A stretch of DNA of 64,000 bases, taken from NCBI RefSeq assembly GCF_008711285.1, contig NZ_VXDC01000011.1:62001-126000 (forward strand). The letters run 5' to 3'. Positions 1-8,846 of this stretch are shown one piece after another. Source of the DNA: Roseibium aquae (lineage in GTDB: Bacteria > Pseudomonadota > Alphaproteobacteria > Rhizobiales > Stappiaceae). Positions within the stretch are counted from its first letter, which is position 1. Each line of letters begins with the position of its first letter. The translations under genes and the position numbers were made by a program. The notes under the pieces were generated by a model that made no database searches, was not told the DNA's origin, and worked only from the letters and a program-made list of their open reading frames with translations.

Positions 1-101
1 CCAAGGCGATAGGCGGCCGCTCGACCTTCGCCGATATCGGAGAAAGCATCGCCCGCCACCTTGGTATTGCACCCGGGCGCCACGGCGAGAGCTTCCTCTG
101 A
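1..101 (+). CDS. deoB: Phosphopentomutase, C-terminal end (partial)
   Basis: An open frame runs from the window edge (first whole codon at base 3) to a TGA at 99-101. It encodes about 32 residues ending in [17 protein letters not shown]. The pattern of an ADIGES stretch followed by HLG and a terminal SFL matches the C-terminus of DeoB phosphopentomutases, which interconvert (deoxy)ribose 1- and 5-phosphate in nucleoside catabolism. The stop codon lies within the ribosome-binding region of the following adenosine deaminase gene, so the two are probably co-transcribed. The fragment is short, so the call rests on the tail motif plus the neighbouring nucleoside genes. Confidence 0.7.
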   Translation, partial: KAIGGRSTFADIGESIARHLGIAPGRHGESFL

Positions 102-112
102 GGATTTGATCC

Positions 113-1114
113 ATGCCCGACCACGTAGCGATCCCGAAGGCCGAATTGCATTGCCACATCGAGGGGGCTGCGCCGCCTTCGCTGGTGCAGCGTTTGGCCG
201 AAAAGTATGGCGTCGACGTATCGGGCATCATCAGCCCGCAGGGCAAATACATCTGGTCGGATTTCACGCAGTTTCTCAAAGCCTACGATCTATCAAGCAC
301 CGTGTTCCGGACACCGCAGGACTATGGGCTTCTGGCTGAAACCTATTTCCGGATGCTGGCGGCCGAAGGGGCTGTCTATGGCGAGATTTTCATTTCGCCT
401 GATCATGCGCGCACGGCTGGATTGTCCTATCGCTCCTATGTTGAAGGTCTTGCCAGCGGAATAGAGCGGGCGAAGATCGATACGGGGATTGAAGGCCGGA
501 TGATCGCCGTAGGGGTCCGTCACTTCGGTGGCCCGGCGGTTGAGCGGGTAGTGAAGGATGTGATTGCTTGCCCGCACCCGATGGTCACCGGCTTCGGTCT
601 CGCCGGCGACGAACGGGAAGGCCACCCCGCCAATTTTGCGAAGGCGTTCCGCATGGCAGGCGAGGCGGGCCTCGGGCTTACCGCGCATGCGGGCGAATTC
701 AGTGGAGCGGAGAGCGTTCTTGCCGCGCTGGAGTTCTTGCGGGTCAAACGGATTGGGCACGGCGTTCGGGCCATCGAGGACCCCAAACTTGTGCGGCGCC
801 TGGTTGACGAGGACATCGTGCTTGAAGTGTGCCCGGGGTCGAATATCGCCTTGGGACTCTACCCGGTGCTGCGGTTCCACCCGGTCAACATGCTGCGCCG
901 TCAGGGAGTGAAACTCACTTTGAATTCCGACGACCCGCCATTCTTCGGAACAACTCTCGGAAAGGAGTATACATCGGTGGCGGAAACGTTCGGATGGGGC
1001 ATCGATGACCAGTTGACCATAACGCGTACTGCCATCGAGGCTGCGTTTTGCGACGAGGCCACGAAGACGCGGTTGCGTGTCCGATTGGAAAGCGCGGCCG
1101 TTTCAGGGCTTTGA
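113..1114 (+). CDS. add: Adenosine deaminase
   Basis: A 333-residue zinc amidohydrolase of the adenosine/adenine deaminase family, predicted to convert adenosine to inosine in the cytoplasm. The metal ligands are visible: H13 and H15 in LHCHIEG, H192 in THAGE with E195 following, H216 in RIGHG, and the aspartate pair in NSDDP near residue 273. The GLAGDE substrate loop is at about 162-167. The ATG at 113 follows a GAGG sequence overlapping the deoB stop, indicating a deoB-add operon. Its 3' end overlaps the convergent MFS gene by 12 bp. A role on adenine rather than adenosine cannot be excluded from sequence alone. Confidence 0.93.
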   Translation: MPDHVAIPKAELHCHIEGAAPPSLVQRLAEKYGVDVSGIISPQGKYIWSDFTQFLKAYDLSSTVFRTPQDYGLLAETYFRMLAAEGAVYGEIFISPDHARTAGLSYRSYVEGLASGIERAKIDTGIEGRMIAVGVRHFGGPAVERVVKDVIACPHPMVTGFGLAGDEREGHPANFAKAFRMAGEAGLGLTAHAGEFSGAESVLAALEFLRVKRIGHGVRAIEDPKLVRRLVDEDIVLEVCPGSNIALGLYPVLRFHPVNMLRRQGVKLTLNSDDPPFFGTTLGKEYTSVAETFGWGIDDQLTITRTAIEAAFCDEATKTRLRVRLESAAVSGL

Positions 1115-2404
1115 GATTGAATCGCCGAGCACCTGCGCAGTTTCGCCTGGCTGCTGTTCGGCGGCAATCTCCTCTTCAGCCCTGGGATCGAGTACCGCGG
1201 TTTCCGGTGTCGACATGCGCGCTGTCGAGACCACCGGAACGAAGTCCGTCTTGTCCTCTCCCGCAACCGGTGCCCGTTGCGTGATCCGCCAGATCGCAAA
1301 GGCCACAAGCGACAGATGGGCCACTGCCGTGACCTGAAACAAGGCGCCAGGCTGGGTCGCGCTCATCAAGACCGAGGCGATCAGCGGGCCGATCATCGTA
1401 CCGACGCCGAAAATCAGCAGGAGCCCGCCGCTGGTTTTCAGGAAGTCGCCCGGATCGGCGTGGTCGCTGGCATGGGCCACGATCACCGGATACATCGAAT
1501 AGATCATCCCGCCGAAGATGCCGATCATCAAGATGATCCACAGCGGGTCCGTCTCGACCAGAAACGACAACGCTATGCCGAGACCCATGGCAAAGACAGC
1601 CTGTGCGATCAGCACGTAGCGCCGGTCCATCCGATCCGACGCGAAGCCGATCGGGATCTGCACCATCGCGCCAAAGAGAAGCGCAAGGCTCATCATGATG
1701 GCGATTTGCGTGACATCAAGGCCAATGCGCTGGCCGTACACTGCGCCCAGTGTGCCGAAGGACCCGTTCGACAGGCCCACCATGAATATCGCGAAAACCG
1801 CCACCGGTGAATTCCGCCAAAGCTGCTTGGGGTCCAGCTTGGCCTGGGTCAGGGGAGCCGGCGTGGCGGCCGTTGAGAGCGCGGTGGGCAGAAGCGAGAG
1901 CGAGTAGATGATGGACCCAACGACGAAAAACAGATAGCCGCGCGCATCGCCCAGGGTCAGAAGCATCTGTCCGGCGGTGGTCGCCCCGAGATTTACCATC
2001 GTGTAGATGCCGAAGATCTTGCCGCGGGTCTGGTTGGTCGCACGCTCGTTCAGCCAGCTTTCGACGATCATCGCTGCTCCGGCGAAACAAAACCCGGTGA
2101 TCGCGCGCAAGATAATCCACGCGAGCGGTGTCATGAACAAGAGGTTTAAAAGGACGGTGATCCCTGCAAGCGACGCCAGCACGCTGAAGGAGCGGATATG
2201 TCCGACACGTTTCACGATGGTCGGCACCAGAAGGCATCCGCCCATGTAGCCAAAAGCCCAGCCTGCCCCAAGCAGGCCCAACGATGTGTCTGAAAAGCCC
2301 TCCGCCAGACCGCGGACCGGGAGAAGCAGGCCATGCAGACCGCCTGCCAGCAGTAGCAGGGCTGATCCGGTTAAAAGCGCGCTGATGGAAAAAAGCGGTG
2401 TCAT
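1103..2404 (-). CDS. MFS transporter (YcaD-like)
   Basis: A 433-residue polytopic membrane protein with about twelve hydrophobic segments and a polar, acidic tail of roughly 50 residues. The N-terminal half contains a glycine-rich GLLGAGWAFGYMGG helix, then a RITGFCFAGAAMIVESWLN stretch. The pattern matches the YcaD/UMF-type branch of the major facilitator superfamily. The substrate is unknown. It sits between add and the URC4/upp genes but on the other strand, so a purine or pyrimidine substrate would be only a guess. The gene is convergent with add and overlaps it by 12 bp. Confidence 0.8.
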   Translation of the reverse strand: MTPLFSISALLTGSALLLLAGGLHGLLLPVRGLAEGFSDTSLGLLGAGWAFGYMGGCLLVPTIVKRVGHIRSFSVLASLAGITVLLNLLFMTPLAWIILRAITGFCFAGAAMIVESWLNERATNQTRGKIFGIYTMVNLGATTAGQMLLTLGDARGYLFFVVGSIIYSLSLLPTALSTAATPAPLTQAKLDPKQLWRNSPVAVFAIFMVGLSNGSFGTLGAVYGQRIGLDVTQIAIMMSLALLFGAMVQIPIGFASDRMDRRYVLIAQAVFAMGLGIALSFLVETDPLWIILMIGIFGGMIYSMYPVIVAHASDHADPGDFLKTSGGLLLIFGVGTMIGPLIASVLMSATQPGALFQVTAVAHLSLVAFAIWRITQRAPVAGEDKTDFVPVVSTARMSTPETAVLDPRAEEEIAAEQQPGETAQVLGDSISKP

Positions 2405-2726
2405 GGTGATTGTCAGTCCGAAACGCGGGATGAGGGTGTGTCAGGCGATTGGGGTGAACCTACTTGGCTTGAATGAACTTGGCTTGATTGAACAAAAAGC
2501 GCTAGACGGGACGACAAACCGGACCTGTTGGTGGCACGGTATCAAAACACCACGCGTGTCTGGAGCAATCGCCGGTCAGATTGAAGAAGTGCGCTCCAAT
2601 CTGACCGGAAGAGATTGCTCACCACATGAAAGTGTTAGAGCATTTTTTCACGTTCGATCAATCGCGCAGCGATTCAATCTGGTCCGGAGATGCTCGGGAC
2701 CGGAAGCCTGGGAAAGCGAAGTCAAA
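2405..2726. other. Intergenic region, divergent promoters plus repeat
   Basis: A 322-bp gap between the leftward MFS gene and the rightward DUF1688 gene. The reading frame stays open upstream of the DUF1688 gene, but the translated sequence is low-complexity and overlaps the MFS gene in antisense, so it is not counted as coding. The gap holds a large imperfect palindrome at 2563-2620. It also holds an AT-richer stretch near 2630-2680 with a small ATCGCGCAGCGAT palindrome. Promoters for both flanking genes must lie here, but no clear -35/-10 pair was recognised. Confidence 0.6.
2563..2620. repeat. Dispersed intergenic palindrome, copy A
   Basis: The left arm is GAGCAATC then CCGGTCAGATTG (2572-2583). 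The right arm is CAATCTGACCGG (2597-2608) then GATTGCTC (2613-2620). Both blocks are exact reverse complements, separated by 1 and 4 bases within the arms and a 13-base loop. A second related element occurs at 33609-33666. Such paired-arm elements in intergenic space resemble the RIME/BIME-type repeats of alphaproteobacteria. No coding capacity. Confidence 0.75.
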
Positions 2727-3959
2727 TTGTCAACCGAAGGTGATGCCCCGTCAGCTCTCGAGATTTGGACAGCTGGTGCTGCTCAAGCCGCCGTGGGCCA
2801 GGTTCTGCAAGACGCGAACCTTGCGCAATTGCGCACTATCCAGGTCGACATGCAGGCTTTGGACAGCGTGGCGGAGGCCGTTGTTGCGCAGGTCCGCAGG
2901 TACTATCCGGACCTTCAGGTCCCTCCAGCGTCGGTCTGGCGCTGGCTTGAAACTGGCGGCATCGACCGTTGGGCAGTCCTGGCCGACTATCGCGGGTTTT
3001 CGTCACCTCAGGATTTGTTACGGGTGGCGGGCGATCTGGCGTTGCTGGTCTCTGCGGCGGCCAGTCAGGTCCCGGCCGGTTGGGTCTTCGAAGACGGGTA
3101 CACGGAGCACTTGTTTGGTGGAAGGGCCGGTGTGGCACTGGCGGTCCTCAACATGATGCGGTCCGGCTCCTTTTCTGCCGACCCGGCCGACCCGCTCCGT
3201 GTGGATGCCCATGCCCTGATCCGGCTCGATGTGGAGGAAGTCGCATCCGGGCTGCGTCTGGATCATGACGTTTTTCCCGGCTGGGCCGAAGCCCTGACAG
3301 CGCATCTGCACCGCTTCGGAGAAGCGGTCGGCATGCGGCCCGACGTGTTTGAAGCCGATGAAGCTGCGCGCCCGGGCAATCTGTTGGTGCAAATCGGCAA
3401 CCGCAATGCCAGGGGAGAGATTGCAATTGATGAGGTTTTTGCAAGGGTCGCGGAATCCTTCGCCCCGCTTTGGCCCGGCGGCGCCGGTGTGGGCGACATC
3501 ATCCTGGGGGATGTCTGGCGGGCTGACCAACCGCTTGGCCCGGCAATGATCCCGTTTCATTTGCCGGCTCTGGAGATGACCAACAGCCTTATCGAGCCGT
3601 TCGCCTGGTCCGGCTTGAATGTGTCCGGCTTCAGCGAACTGCCCGCGCCATCAGATGCCGCGCATGCTCTCCTGCTGCAAGACCACGGGGTTATCCGTGT
3701 GATCTCCGACCAAGTGCCGCCGGATCCGGTTACCGGCATGATCGAGGTCCGGATGGTGACCTCCAGCCTGTGGAGCCGCCTTGCGGATCGCGTCCGGGAG
3801 AAACTGGCCGCCCCAGAAGAGGTCCTTCCAAACGCGTGTGTCTTGGAGGGGTCCCGCATGGCTGCGGTTCCTGTTGCCCAGGAAAACCCTGAGGGATTTC
3901 AAAAACTGGCGAAAATCATGAATCCAGGGTCTGTTTTTTGGCTCCCGTTCGGGGCATAG
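2727..3959 (+). CDS. DUF1688 / URC4-urg3 family protein
   Basis: About 410 residues, assuming a TTG start at 2727. The frame is open further upstream, but that part is antisense to the MFS gene and does not look conserved. The next ATG (2850) would remove conserved sequence near LDSVAEAVV. DUF1688 hallmarks include RRYYPDLQVPP, the GGRAGVALAVLNMM helix and a SADPADPLRVDA block. The fungal homologue Urc4 is required in the URC route of uracil catabolism, but its exact reaction is unsettled as far as I recall. The next gene is upp, and in that pathway uracil must first be converted to a nucleotide, so the pairing fits. The start has only a weak ribosome-binding site (GGAAAG about 12 bases upstream). 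Confidence 0.8.
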   Translation: MSTEGDAPSALEIWTAGAAQAAVGQVLQDANLAQLRTIQVDMQALDSVAEAVVAQVRRYYPDLQVPPASVWRWLETGGIDRWAVLADYRGFSSPQDLLRVAGDLALLVSAAASQVPAGWVFEDGYTEHLFGGRAGVALAVLNMMRSGSFSADPADPLRVDAHALIRLDVEEVASGLRLDHDVFPGWAEALTAHLHRFGEAVGMRPDVFEADEAARPGNLLVQIGNRNARGEIAIDEVFARVAESFAPLWPGGAGVGDIILGDVWRADQPLGPAMIPFHLPALEMTNSLIEPFAWSGLNVSGFSELPAPSDAAHALLLQDHGVIRVISDQVPPDPVTGMIEVRMVTSSLWSRLADRVREKLAAPEEVLPNACVLEGSRMAAVPVAQENPEGFQKLAKIMNPGSVFWLPFGA

Positions 3960-4031
3960 CTCAAACCAAGCACCTTCAGACCATCCACACACCAGATCGC
4001 CCGAGAGGGCGCGTAATCGAAAGAGGCAGCC

Positions 4032-4661
4032 ATGTCAGGAGCAAACGTAATCGACCATCCTCTGGTTCAGCACAAACTGACGATCATGCGCGACAAGGGC
4101 ACGTCGACCCAAGGATTCCGGCGGCTCCTGCGGGAAATCTCGACCCTGTTGTGCTACGAAGTCACGCGGGATTTGCCGCTTGTCCATCAGACCATCGAGA
4201 CACCCCTGGCGGAAATGCAGGCCCCAACACTTGCGGGAAAGAAGCTGGTGTTCGCCTCCGTGCTGCGCGCCGGCAACGGTCTTCTGGAGGGCATGCTCGA
4301 TCTGGTGCCTTCAGCCCGTGTCGCGCATATCGGTCTTTACCGGGATCCCGAAACGCTTCATCCGGTCGAATACTACTTCAAGGCCCCGGAAGATCTCGAT
4401 GAGCGCTTGATCATCGTCGTGGACCCGATGCTGGCAACGGCCAATTCGGCCATCGCGGCAGTTCAAAAGCTGAAGGATCGCGGTGCCAACAACATCCGGT
4501 TCTTGTGTTTGCTCGCTGCCCCGGAGGGGGTGCGGAAGTTCATCGATCACCATCCCGATGTCCCGGTCTACACCGCCGCGGTCGACGAGAAGCTCAACGA
4601 GAAGGGGTATATCGTGCCAGGTCTCGGCGATGCGGGCGACCGCATGTACGGCACCAAGTAA
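4032..4661 (+). CDS. upp: Uracil phosphoribosyltransferase
   Basis: A 209-residue cytoplasmic enzyme that makes UMP from uracil and PRPP. The length is standard. The family motif [14 protein letters not shown] (PRPP-binding loop) lies at about residues 131-144. The uracil-binding tail [12 protein letters not shown] is near the C-terminus, and the N-terminus begins with the typical [17 protein letters not shown] pattern. It lies 72 bp after the DUF1688 gene and 32 bp before a ribokinase gene, forming a likely three-gene operon. It can serve salvage, or supply UMP to the URC uracil-degradation route suggested by its neighbour. Confidence 0.96.
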   Translation: MSGANVIDHPLVQHKLTIMRDKGTSTQGFRRLLREISTLLCYEVTRDLPLVHQTIETPLAEMQAPTLAGKKLVFASVLRAGNGLLEGMLDLVPSARVAHIGLYRDPETLHPVEYYFKAPEDLDERLIIVVDPMLATANSAIAAVQKLKDRGANNIRFLCLLAAPEGVRKFIDHHPDVPVYTAAVDEKLNEKGYIVPGLGDAGDRMYGTK

Positions 4662-4693
4662 GGTCCGCTGCCGCCGGTGCCAAGGGGGATGCG

Positions 4694-5599
4694 GTGATAG
4701 TTGTCTTTGGGTCAATCAATCTGGATCTCGTGATCTGTGTGCCGCGTCTCCCGCGGTCTGGCGAGACCGTGAGCGGGCCGGATCATCAGGCGTTTCCCGG
4801 CGGCAAGGGTGCCAATCAGGCGCTTGCCGCGCGCAGGGCGGGAGCCGACGTCGCGATTGTGGGCGCGGTTGGACGGGATGCGTTTGCGGATCTTGCGCTT
4901 GAAAACCTGAGGGGCGCTGGCGTGCGTCTCGATCAGGTCCGGCGGATCGACCGAGCGACCGGTCTGGCCATGATCGGTGTCGACCCAGCCGGAGAGAACC
5001 AGATCATGGTCGCTGCCGGTGCCAATGCGCAGGTGCGTTCAAGCTGGCTTGAGGGGATGCTTGCAACTGGCGATACCCTGCTGGTTCAGGGGGAAATTTC
5101 GACAGCGGAAATCCGGGGCGCCATGGCGCGTGCGAGGCAAGTGGGCGCACGCACGGTTTTCAATCCGGCGCCTGTCCCGGCAGAGGATCTGGGCGACTTG
5201 CTCGGCCATACCGATGTCCTTGTTGTTAACGAGGCCGAGGCCGAAGAGATCGCACGCCGGTTAGAAGCGCCTGCGGACCGGGAAGGGTTCGCGGCGCATT
5301 TCGGATCTGGAACCCGCGTCGCCGTGGTCACTCTCGGATCCGCCGGAATTGTGGCATATCGGGCGGGGGAGCGTTTCCGCATGCATGCGCCGGAAGCGGA
5401 TATTCTCGACACAACCGGTGCGGGGGACGCCTTTTGCGGCGCACTGGCTGCCGGTCTTGACCGCGGCGCTCGCCTGGAAGATGCGCTGCGCTGTGCGGTG
5501 GCCGCCGGTACGCTCGCCTGTACCGCAACGGGCGCTCAGTCCAGCGTCCCGGGTGACGGCGAGATCGCCCAATTTGCCCTCAGGGTCGTCCGGGAATGA
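4694..5599 (+). CDS. rbsK: Ribokinase (PfkB family)
   Basis: 301 residues from a GTG start at 4694, chosen because AAGGGGGA sits just upstream and the protein then begins at the conserved GSINLD motif. The frame is open further upstream but lies inside upp. PfkB signatures are present: GGKGANQALAARRAG near residue 40 and the C-terminal anion-hole/catalytic motif DTTGAGDAFCGALAAG. It should phosphorylate ribose to ribose 5-phosphate. No ribose transporter is adjacent. The context is nucleoside and uracil metabolism, so ribose freed from nucleosides or from ribosylated uracil breakdown products is a plausible substrate. Another sugar or nucleoside substrate is possible. Confidence 0.88.
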   Translation: MIVVFGSINLDLVICVPRLPRSGETVSGPDHQAFPGGKGANQALAARRAGADVAIVGAVGRDAFADLALENLRGAGVRLDQVRRIDRATGLAMIGVDPAGENQIMVAAGANAQVRSSWLEGMLATGDTLLVQGEISTAEIRGAMARARQVGARTVFNPAPVPAEDLGDLLGHTDVLVVNEAEAEEIARRLEAPADREGFAAHFGSGTRVAVVTLGSAGIVAYRAGERFRMHAPEADILDTTGAGDAFCGALAAGLDRGARLEDALRCAVAAGTLACTATGAQSSVPGDGEIAQFALRVVRE

Positions 5600-5662
5600 T
5601 TTCATTCTATGATAAGGGCGGCGTGGTAGGACAGTGGCACGGTTCACCGCGGCGGAGATGCC

Positions 5663-6169
5663 ATGAAACGGTTCCTGTTTTTCGCCCTCGTTTTGGTGGC
5701 GCTCGCGCCCTTGGCCCCGAAATATCTCGTGCCTTACCTGGAAACACGACAGGAGCCGCCATCTGAGGCCAAAAGCCCTGACCAAACCGGTGCATTCGGG
5801 CGGCGCCATGAGATCCCCATGGCCCGAAACGGACAGTACATGACCGAGGCTCGCCTGAACGGCCGGGCCGTGACGATGCTGGTCGACACGGGCGCTTCTG
5901 CCCTGGCCCTGCCGGAAGACATCGCGAATGATATTGGCATATTTCTGAAACCTTCGGACTTTAAAAAACCTGTCCAGACTGCCAATGGTGTTGCCTTGGG
6001 GGCGACCGTCGAAGTCCGCGATCTGCGTTTGGGGCCGATCCGCCTGAAAAATGTCGAGGCCATCGTTTTGGAAGAGGATCTCCTTGCCGTGCCGCTTCTG
6101 GGCATGTCCGCTCTGCGCCAGCTGGATCGGTTCGACATTTCCAATGACACATTGGTTCTCATTCAATAA
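5663..6169 (+). CDS. Retropepsin-like aspartic protease (TIGR02281-type)
   Basis: A 168-residue protein with an N-terminal signal anchor (about residues 4-24, two prolines inside) followed by a clan AA aspartic protease domain. The single catalytic motif is LVDTGAS (D75-T76-G77), followed by ALPEDIANDIG and a late hydrophobic-Gly motif VPLLGMSALRQLDRFD. Like retropepsins, it carries one DTG and should act as a dimer, with the domain outside the inner membrane. Family members are common in alphaproteobacteria, and their substrates are mostly unknown. The start at 5663 follows GGAG. The upstream rbsK ends 63 bp earlier. Confidence 0.82.
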   Translation: MKRFLFFALVLVALAPLAPKYLVPYLETRQEPPSEAKSPDQTGAFGRRHEIPMARNGQYMTEARLNGRAVTMLVDTGASALALPEDIANDIGIFLKPSDFKKPVQTANGVALGATVEVRDLRLGPIRLKNVEAIVLEEDLLAVPLLGMSALRQLDRFDISNDTLVLIQ

Positions 6170-6237
6170 CGTTCCCGCCAACCCGATGAGCTGACGAGTC
6201 GTTATCTCAAATCATCGGGTCCAAACGAGAGGTCTCC

Positions 6238-7737
6238 ATGTTTCCGAAGCCAGTTCCATTTCTTGAGCCAAATACCTTTGCTTATGAGTCCAGCCCGATG
6301 GTGAAGCCGACCGGCTTCCGGGAATACGATGCCCGCTGGCTGTTCGAAAAAGAAATCAACCTGATGGGCATGCAGGCCCTGGGCATGGGGATCGGCACCT
6401 TGATGCACGAACGGGGCGTGCGCCCCGACATTGTCGTTGCGCATGATTTCCGGGGGTATTCGGCCCAGATCAAGATGGCGGTCGTGAACGGTCTCCTCGC
6501 GGCCGGGATCAATGTGCACGATATCGGGCTTGCTCTGTCGCCAATGGCTTATTTTGCGCAGTTCGCGCTCGATATTCCGGCGGTTGCCATGATTACGGCC
6601 TCGCACAATGACAATGGCTGGACGGGCGTGAAGATGGGAATCGATCGCCCGTTGACCTTCGGGCCTGACGAAATGGGCCGGTTGAAGGAGATCGTTCTGG
6701 CAGCCGCCTTTGACCTGAAGGGGAGCGGCTCCTATCGCTTTGTGGACGGGTTTCCAGAGATCTACTTCAAGGATCTCACCGACCGGGCCGAGCTGAAGCG
6801 GCCCATCAAGGTGGTTGCCGCATGTGGCAATGGCACGGCAGGCGCCTTCGCCCCGCGGATCCTGGAAGCGCTCGGCGCAGAGGTCATCCCGCTGGATGCG
6901 GAGTTGGATCACACGTTTCCGCGCTACAACCCGAACCCCGAAGACATGAAGATGCTGCACGCCCTGCGCGACAAGGTCCTCGAGACCGGCGCGGAAGTCG
7001 GTCTAGGCTTCGATGGGGATGGAGACCGTTGCGGTGTGGTCGACAACGAAGGCGAGGAGATCTTCGCGGACAAGGTCGGTGTGATGCTGGCGCGCGATAT
7101 TTCGGCGCTTCATCCGAACTGCCAATTCGTTGTCGATGTGAAATCGACCGGGCTCTTCCATACGGATCCGGTGCTGCAGGCCAATGGGGCCAAGACCGAT
7201 TATTTCAAGACCGGACACTCCTACATCAAGCGGCGTGTCGTGGAATTGGACGCCATCGTCGGCTTTGAAAAATCGGGTCACTACTTCTTCAATGCCCCAA
7301 TCGGGCGTGGATATGATGATGGCCTTGTTTCGGCAATCGCCATCCTCGACATGCTCGACCGCAATCCGGACAAGACCATGGCGGATCTGCGCCGCGATCT
7401 GCCCAAGACCTGGGGGTCGCCGACCATGGCGCCGAAATGCGCCGATGAGGTGAAATACGAAGTTGTCGACAGGGTTGTGGCGCGGTTCCAGGACATGAAG
7501 GCCAAGGGGGAGACGATTGCCGGACACCCCGTCAAAGAACTGATCACGGTGAACGGCGTGCGGGTCGTGGCCGACGACGGCACCTGGGGTTTGGTGCGGG
7601 CGTCCTCCAACAAACCCGAGCTGGTTGTGGTGGTTGAGAGCCCGGTGTCCGAAGACCGGCTGAGGGCTATGTTCAAGGCCGTCGACGACATCTTGCGGGA
7701 AAACCCGGAAGTCGGCGAGTATAACCAGACGCTCTGA
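6238..7737 (+). CDS. manB: Phosphomannomutase/phosphoglucomutase
   Basis: A 499-residue alpha-D-phosphohexomutase. The phospho-serine loop is TASHNDNGWTG with S122. The metal-binding DGDGDR motif is at 259-264. The sugar-binding EKSGHYFF stretch and a phosphate-binding region near the C-terminus (VRASSNKPELVV) complete the four-domain layout. It should interconvert mannose (or glucose) 6- and 1-phosphate for polysaccharide precursor synthesis. The N-terminal PTGFREYDARW is typical of AlgC/ManB-like enzymes in alphaproteobacteria. Substrate preference cannot be read from sequence. A perfect-stem hairpin at 7748-7777 follows the stop. Confidence 0.9.
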   Translation: MFPKPVPFLEPNTFAYESSPMVKPTGFREYDARWLFEKEINLMGMQALGMGIGTLMHERGVRPDIVVAHDFRGYSAQIKMAVVNGLLAAGINVHDIGLALSPMAYFAQFALDIPAVAMITASHNDNGWTGVKMGIDRPLTFGPDEMGRLKEIVLAAAFDLKGSGSYRFVDGFPEIYFKDLTDRAELKRPIKVVAACGNGTAGAFAPRILEALGAEVIPLDAELDHTFPRYNPNPEDMKMLHALRDKVLETGAEVGLGFDGDGDRCGVVDNEGEEIFADKVGVMLARDISALHPNCQFVVDVKSTGLFHTDPVLQANGAKTDYFKTGHSYIKRRVVELDAIVGFEKSGHYFFNAPIGRGYDDGLVSAIAILDMLDRNPDKTMADLRRDLPKTWGSPTMAPKCADEVKYEVVDRVVARFQDMKAKGETIAGHPVKELITVNGVRVVADDGTWGLVRASSNKPELVVVVESPVSEDRLRAMFKAVDDILRENPEVGEYNQTL

Positions 7738-7747
7738 GTGGCGAGAA

Positions 7748-7777
7748 GGCATTGGATCGGCGGCACGGTCCAATGCC
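7748..7777 (+). terminator. Hairpin between phosphohexomutase and epimerase genes
   Basis: GGCATTGGA (7748-7756) is exactly complementary to TCCAATGCC (7769-7777), with a 12-base loop, starting 10 bp after the mutase stop. No clear T-run follows, so it may be a weak or Rho-assisted terminator or an mRNA-end stabiliser. Confidence 0.45.
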
Positions 7778-7825
7778 GGATTTCTGGCACTCGGTGTGTT
7801 TCTAGATCTCAAGCTGTGGACTTAA

Positions 7826-8815
7826 ATGATCACGGATTTCGGTTCTTTGCCGGATGGACGCGCCGTCCAGGAAATAACCCTGAAAAAGGGCGGGCTGGAG
7901 GCCGGGATTCTGACCTATGGCGCGGCTGTCCGGGACCTGAGGTTCAATGGGCACCGGACCGTGCTTGGTTTCGACCAGCTCGATGGCTATCTCGTGACCC
8001 CGACGTTTTTCGGAGCAATCGTTGGCCGGTGTGCCAACCGGATAGCCCATGGCCGTTTTGAACTGGATGGCCGGGTCGTCGAACTCGGCGTGAACGAACC
8101 AACAGGCCACCATTTGCATGGGGGAACCGGCGGGTTCTCCCAAAGGCTCTGGACCTTGGAACAGCATGACAAGAGCAGTGTCCTGTTGAAGCTCGTCTCA
8201 AAGGACGGCGAAGAGGGCTATCCGGGCCAGGTGGACGTTCTGGTCAGGTATTCCCTGACCGGTGCAGGGGCTTTGCGCGTCAAGATGACGGCAACGACCG
8301 ACCGTCCGACAGCGGTGAACCTGTCCACCCACTGCTATTTCAATCTTTCCGGTGAAGAGACAATCTCGAACCACCGTCTTGAAATCGCCGCCGATAGCTA
8401 TTTGCCGGTCGACGGCGACAAGATTCCAACCGGAGAGATTCGCAAGGTCGCCTGGACGCCGTTCGACTTTCAGGATGGTCGGCCGATTGCAGCCGGCGGT
8501 GGCCCGGACTACGACCATAACTATTGTCTTGCCGGAGAACCGCGCGATACGCCGGAGTTCGCTGCCGCTCTCGAAGATCCGGCGGGCGACTGCCGGATGG
8601 AGGTCTGGACAACCGAACCGGGCCTCCAGTTCTATGATGGGGCCGGAATTCACTGCCCGGTACCGGGTCTGGATGGCAGAAGCTACGGGCCGAAAGCGGG
8701 CTTGTGTTTGGAACCTCAGCGCTGGCCGGACGCGCCGAACCGGCCGTCCTTTCCGTCCGCGATCCTGCGGCCGGGCGAAACCTACACGCATTTGACCGAA
8801 TACCGTTTTTCGTAA
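7826..8815 (+). CDS. galM: Aldose 1-epimerase (galactose mutarotase)
   Basis: A 329-residue single-domain mutarotase. Conserved features are NRIAHGRFELDG near residues 70-80, the catalytic-histidine regions HHLHGG and NLSTHCYFNLSG, the DYDHNYCL segment, and the late catalytic-glutamate region LEPQRWPDAPNRPSFP. The reaction is anomer interconversion of free aldohexoses in the cytoplasm. It lies downstream of the phosphohexomutase with a hairpin between them. The next gene starts 31 bp after its stop. Confidence 0.92.
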   Translation: MITDFGSLPDGRAVQEITLKKGGLEAGILTYGAAVRDLRFNGHRTVLGFDQLDGYLVTPTFFGAIVGRCANRIAHGRFELDGRVVELGVNEPTGHHLHGGTGGFSQRLWTLEQHDKSSVLLKLVSKDGEEGYPGQVDVLVRYSLTGAGALRVKMTATTDRPTAVNLSTHCYFNLSGEETISNHRLEIAADSYLPVDGDKIPTGEIRKVAWTPFDFQDGRPIAAGGGPDYDHNYCLAGEPRDTPEFAAALEDPAGDCRMEVWTTEPGLQFYDGAGIHCPVPGLDGRSYGPKAGLCLEPQRWPDAPNRPSFPSAILRPGETYTHLTEYRFS

Positions 8816-8846
8816 GGTCGGGTCATGCACCAGTCGGGAGCCAAAC

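Noticed and set aside
2286..2726. Extended N-terminus of the DUF1688 protein
   Set aside because: The translated stretch is Arg/Ser/Pro-rich, partly antisense to the MFS gene, and adds 147 residues outside the conserved domain.
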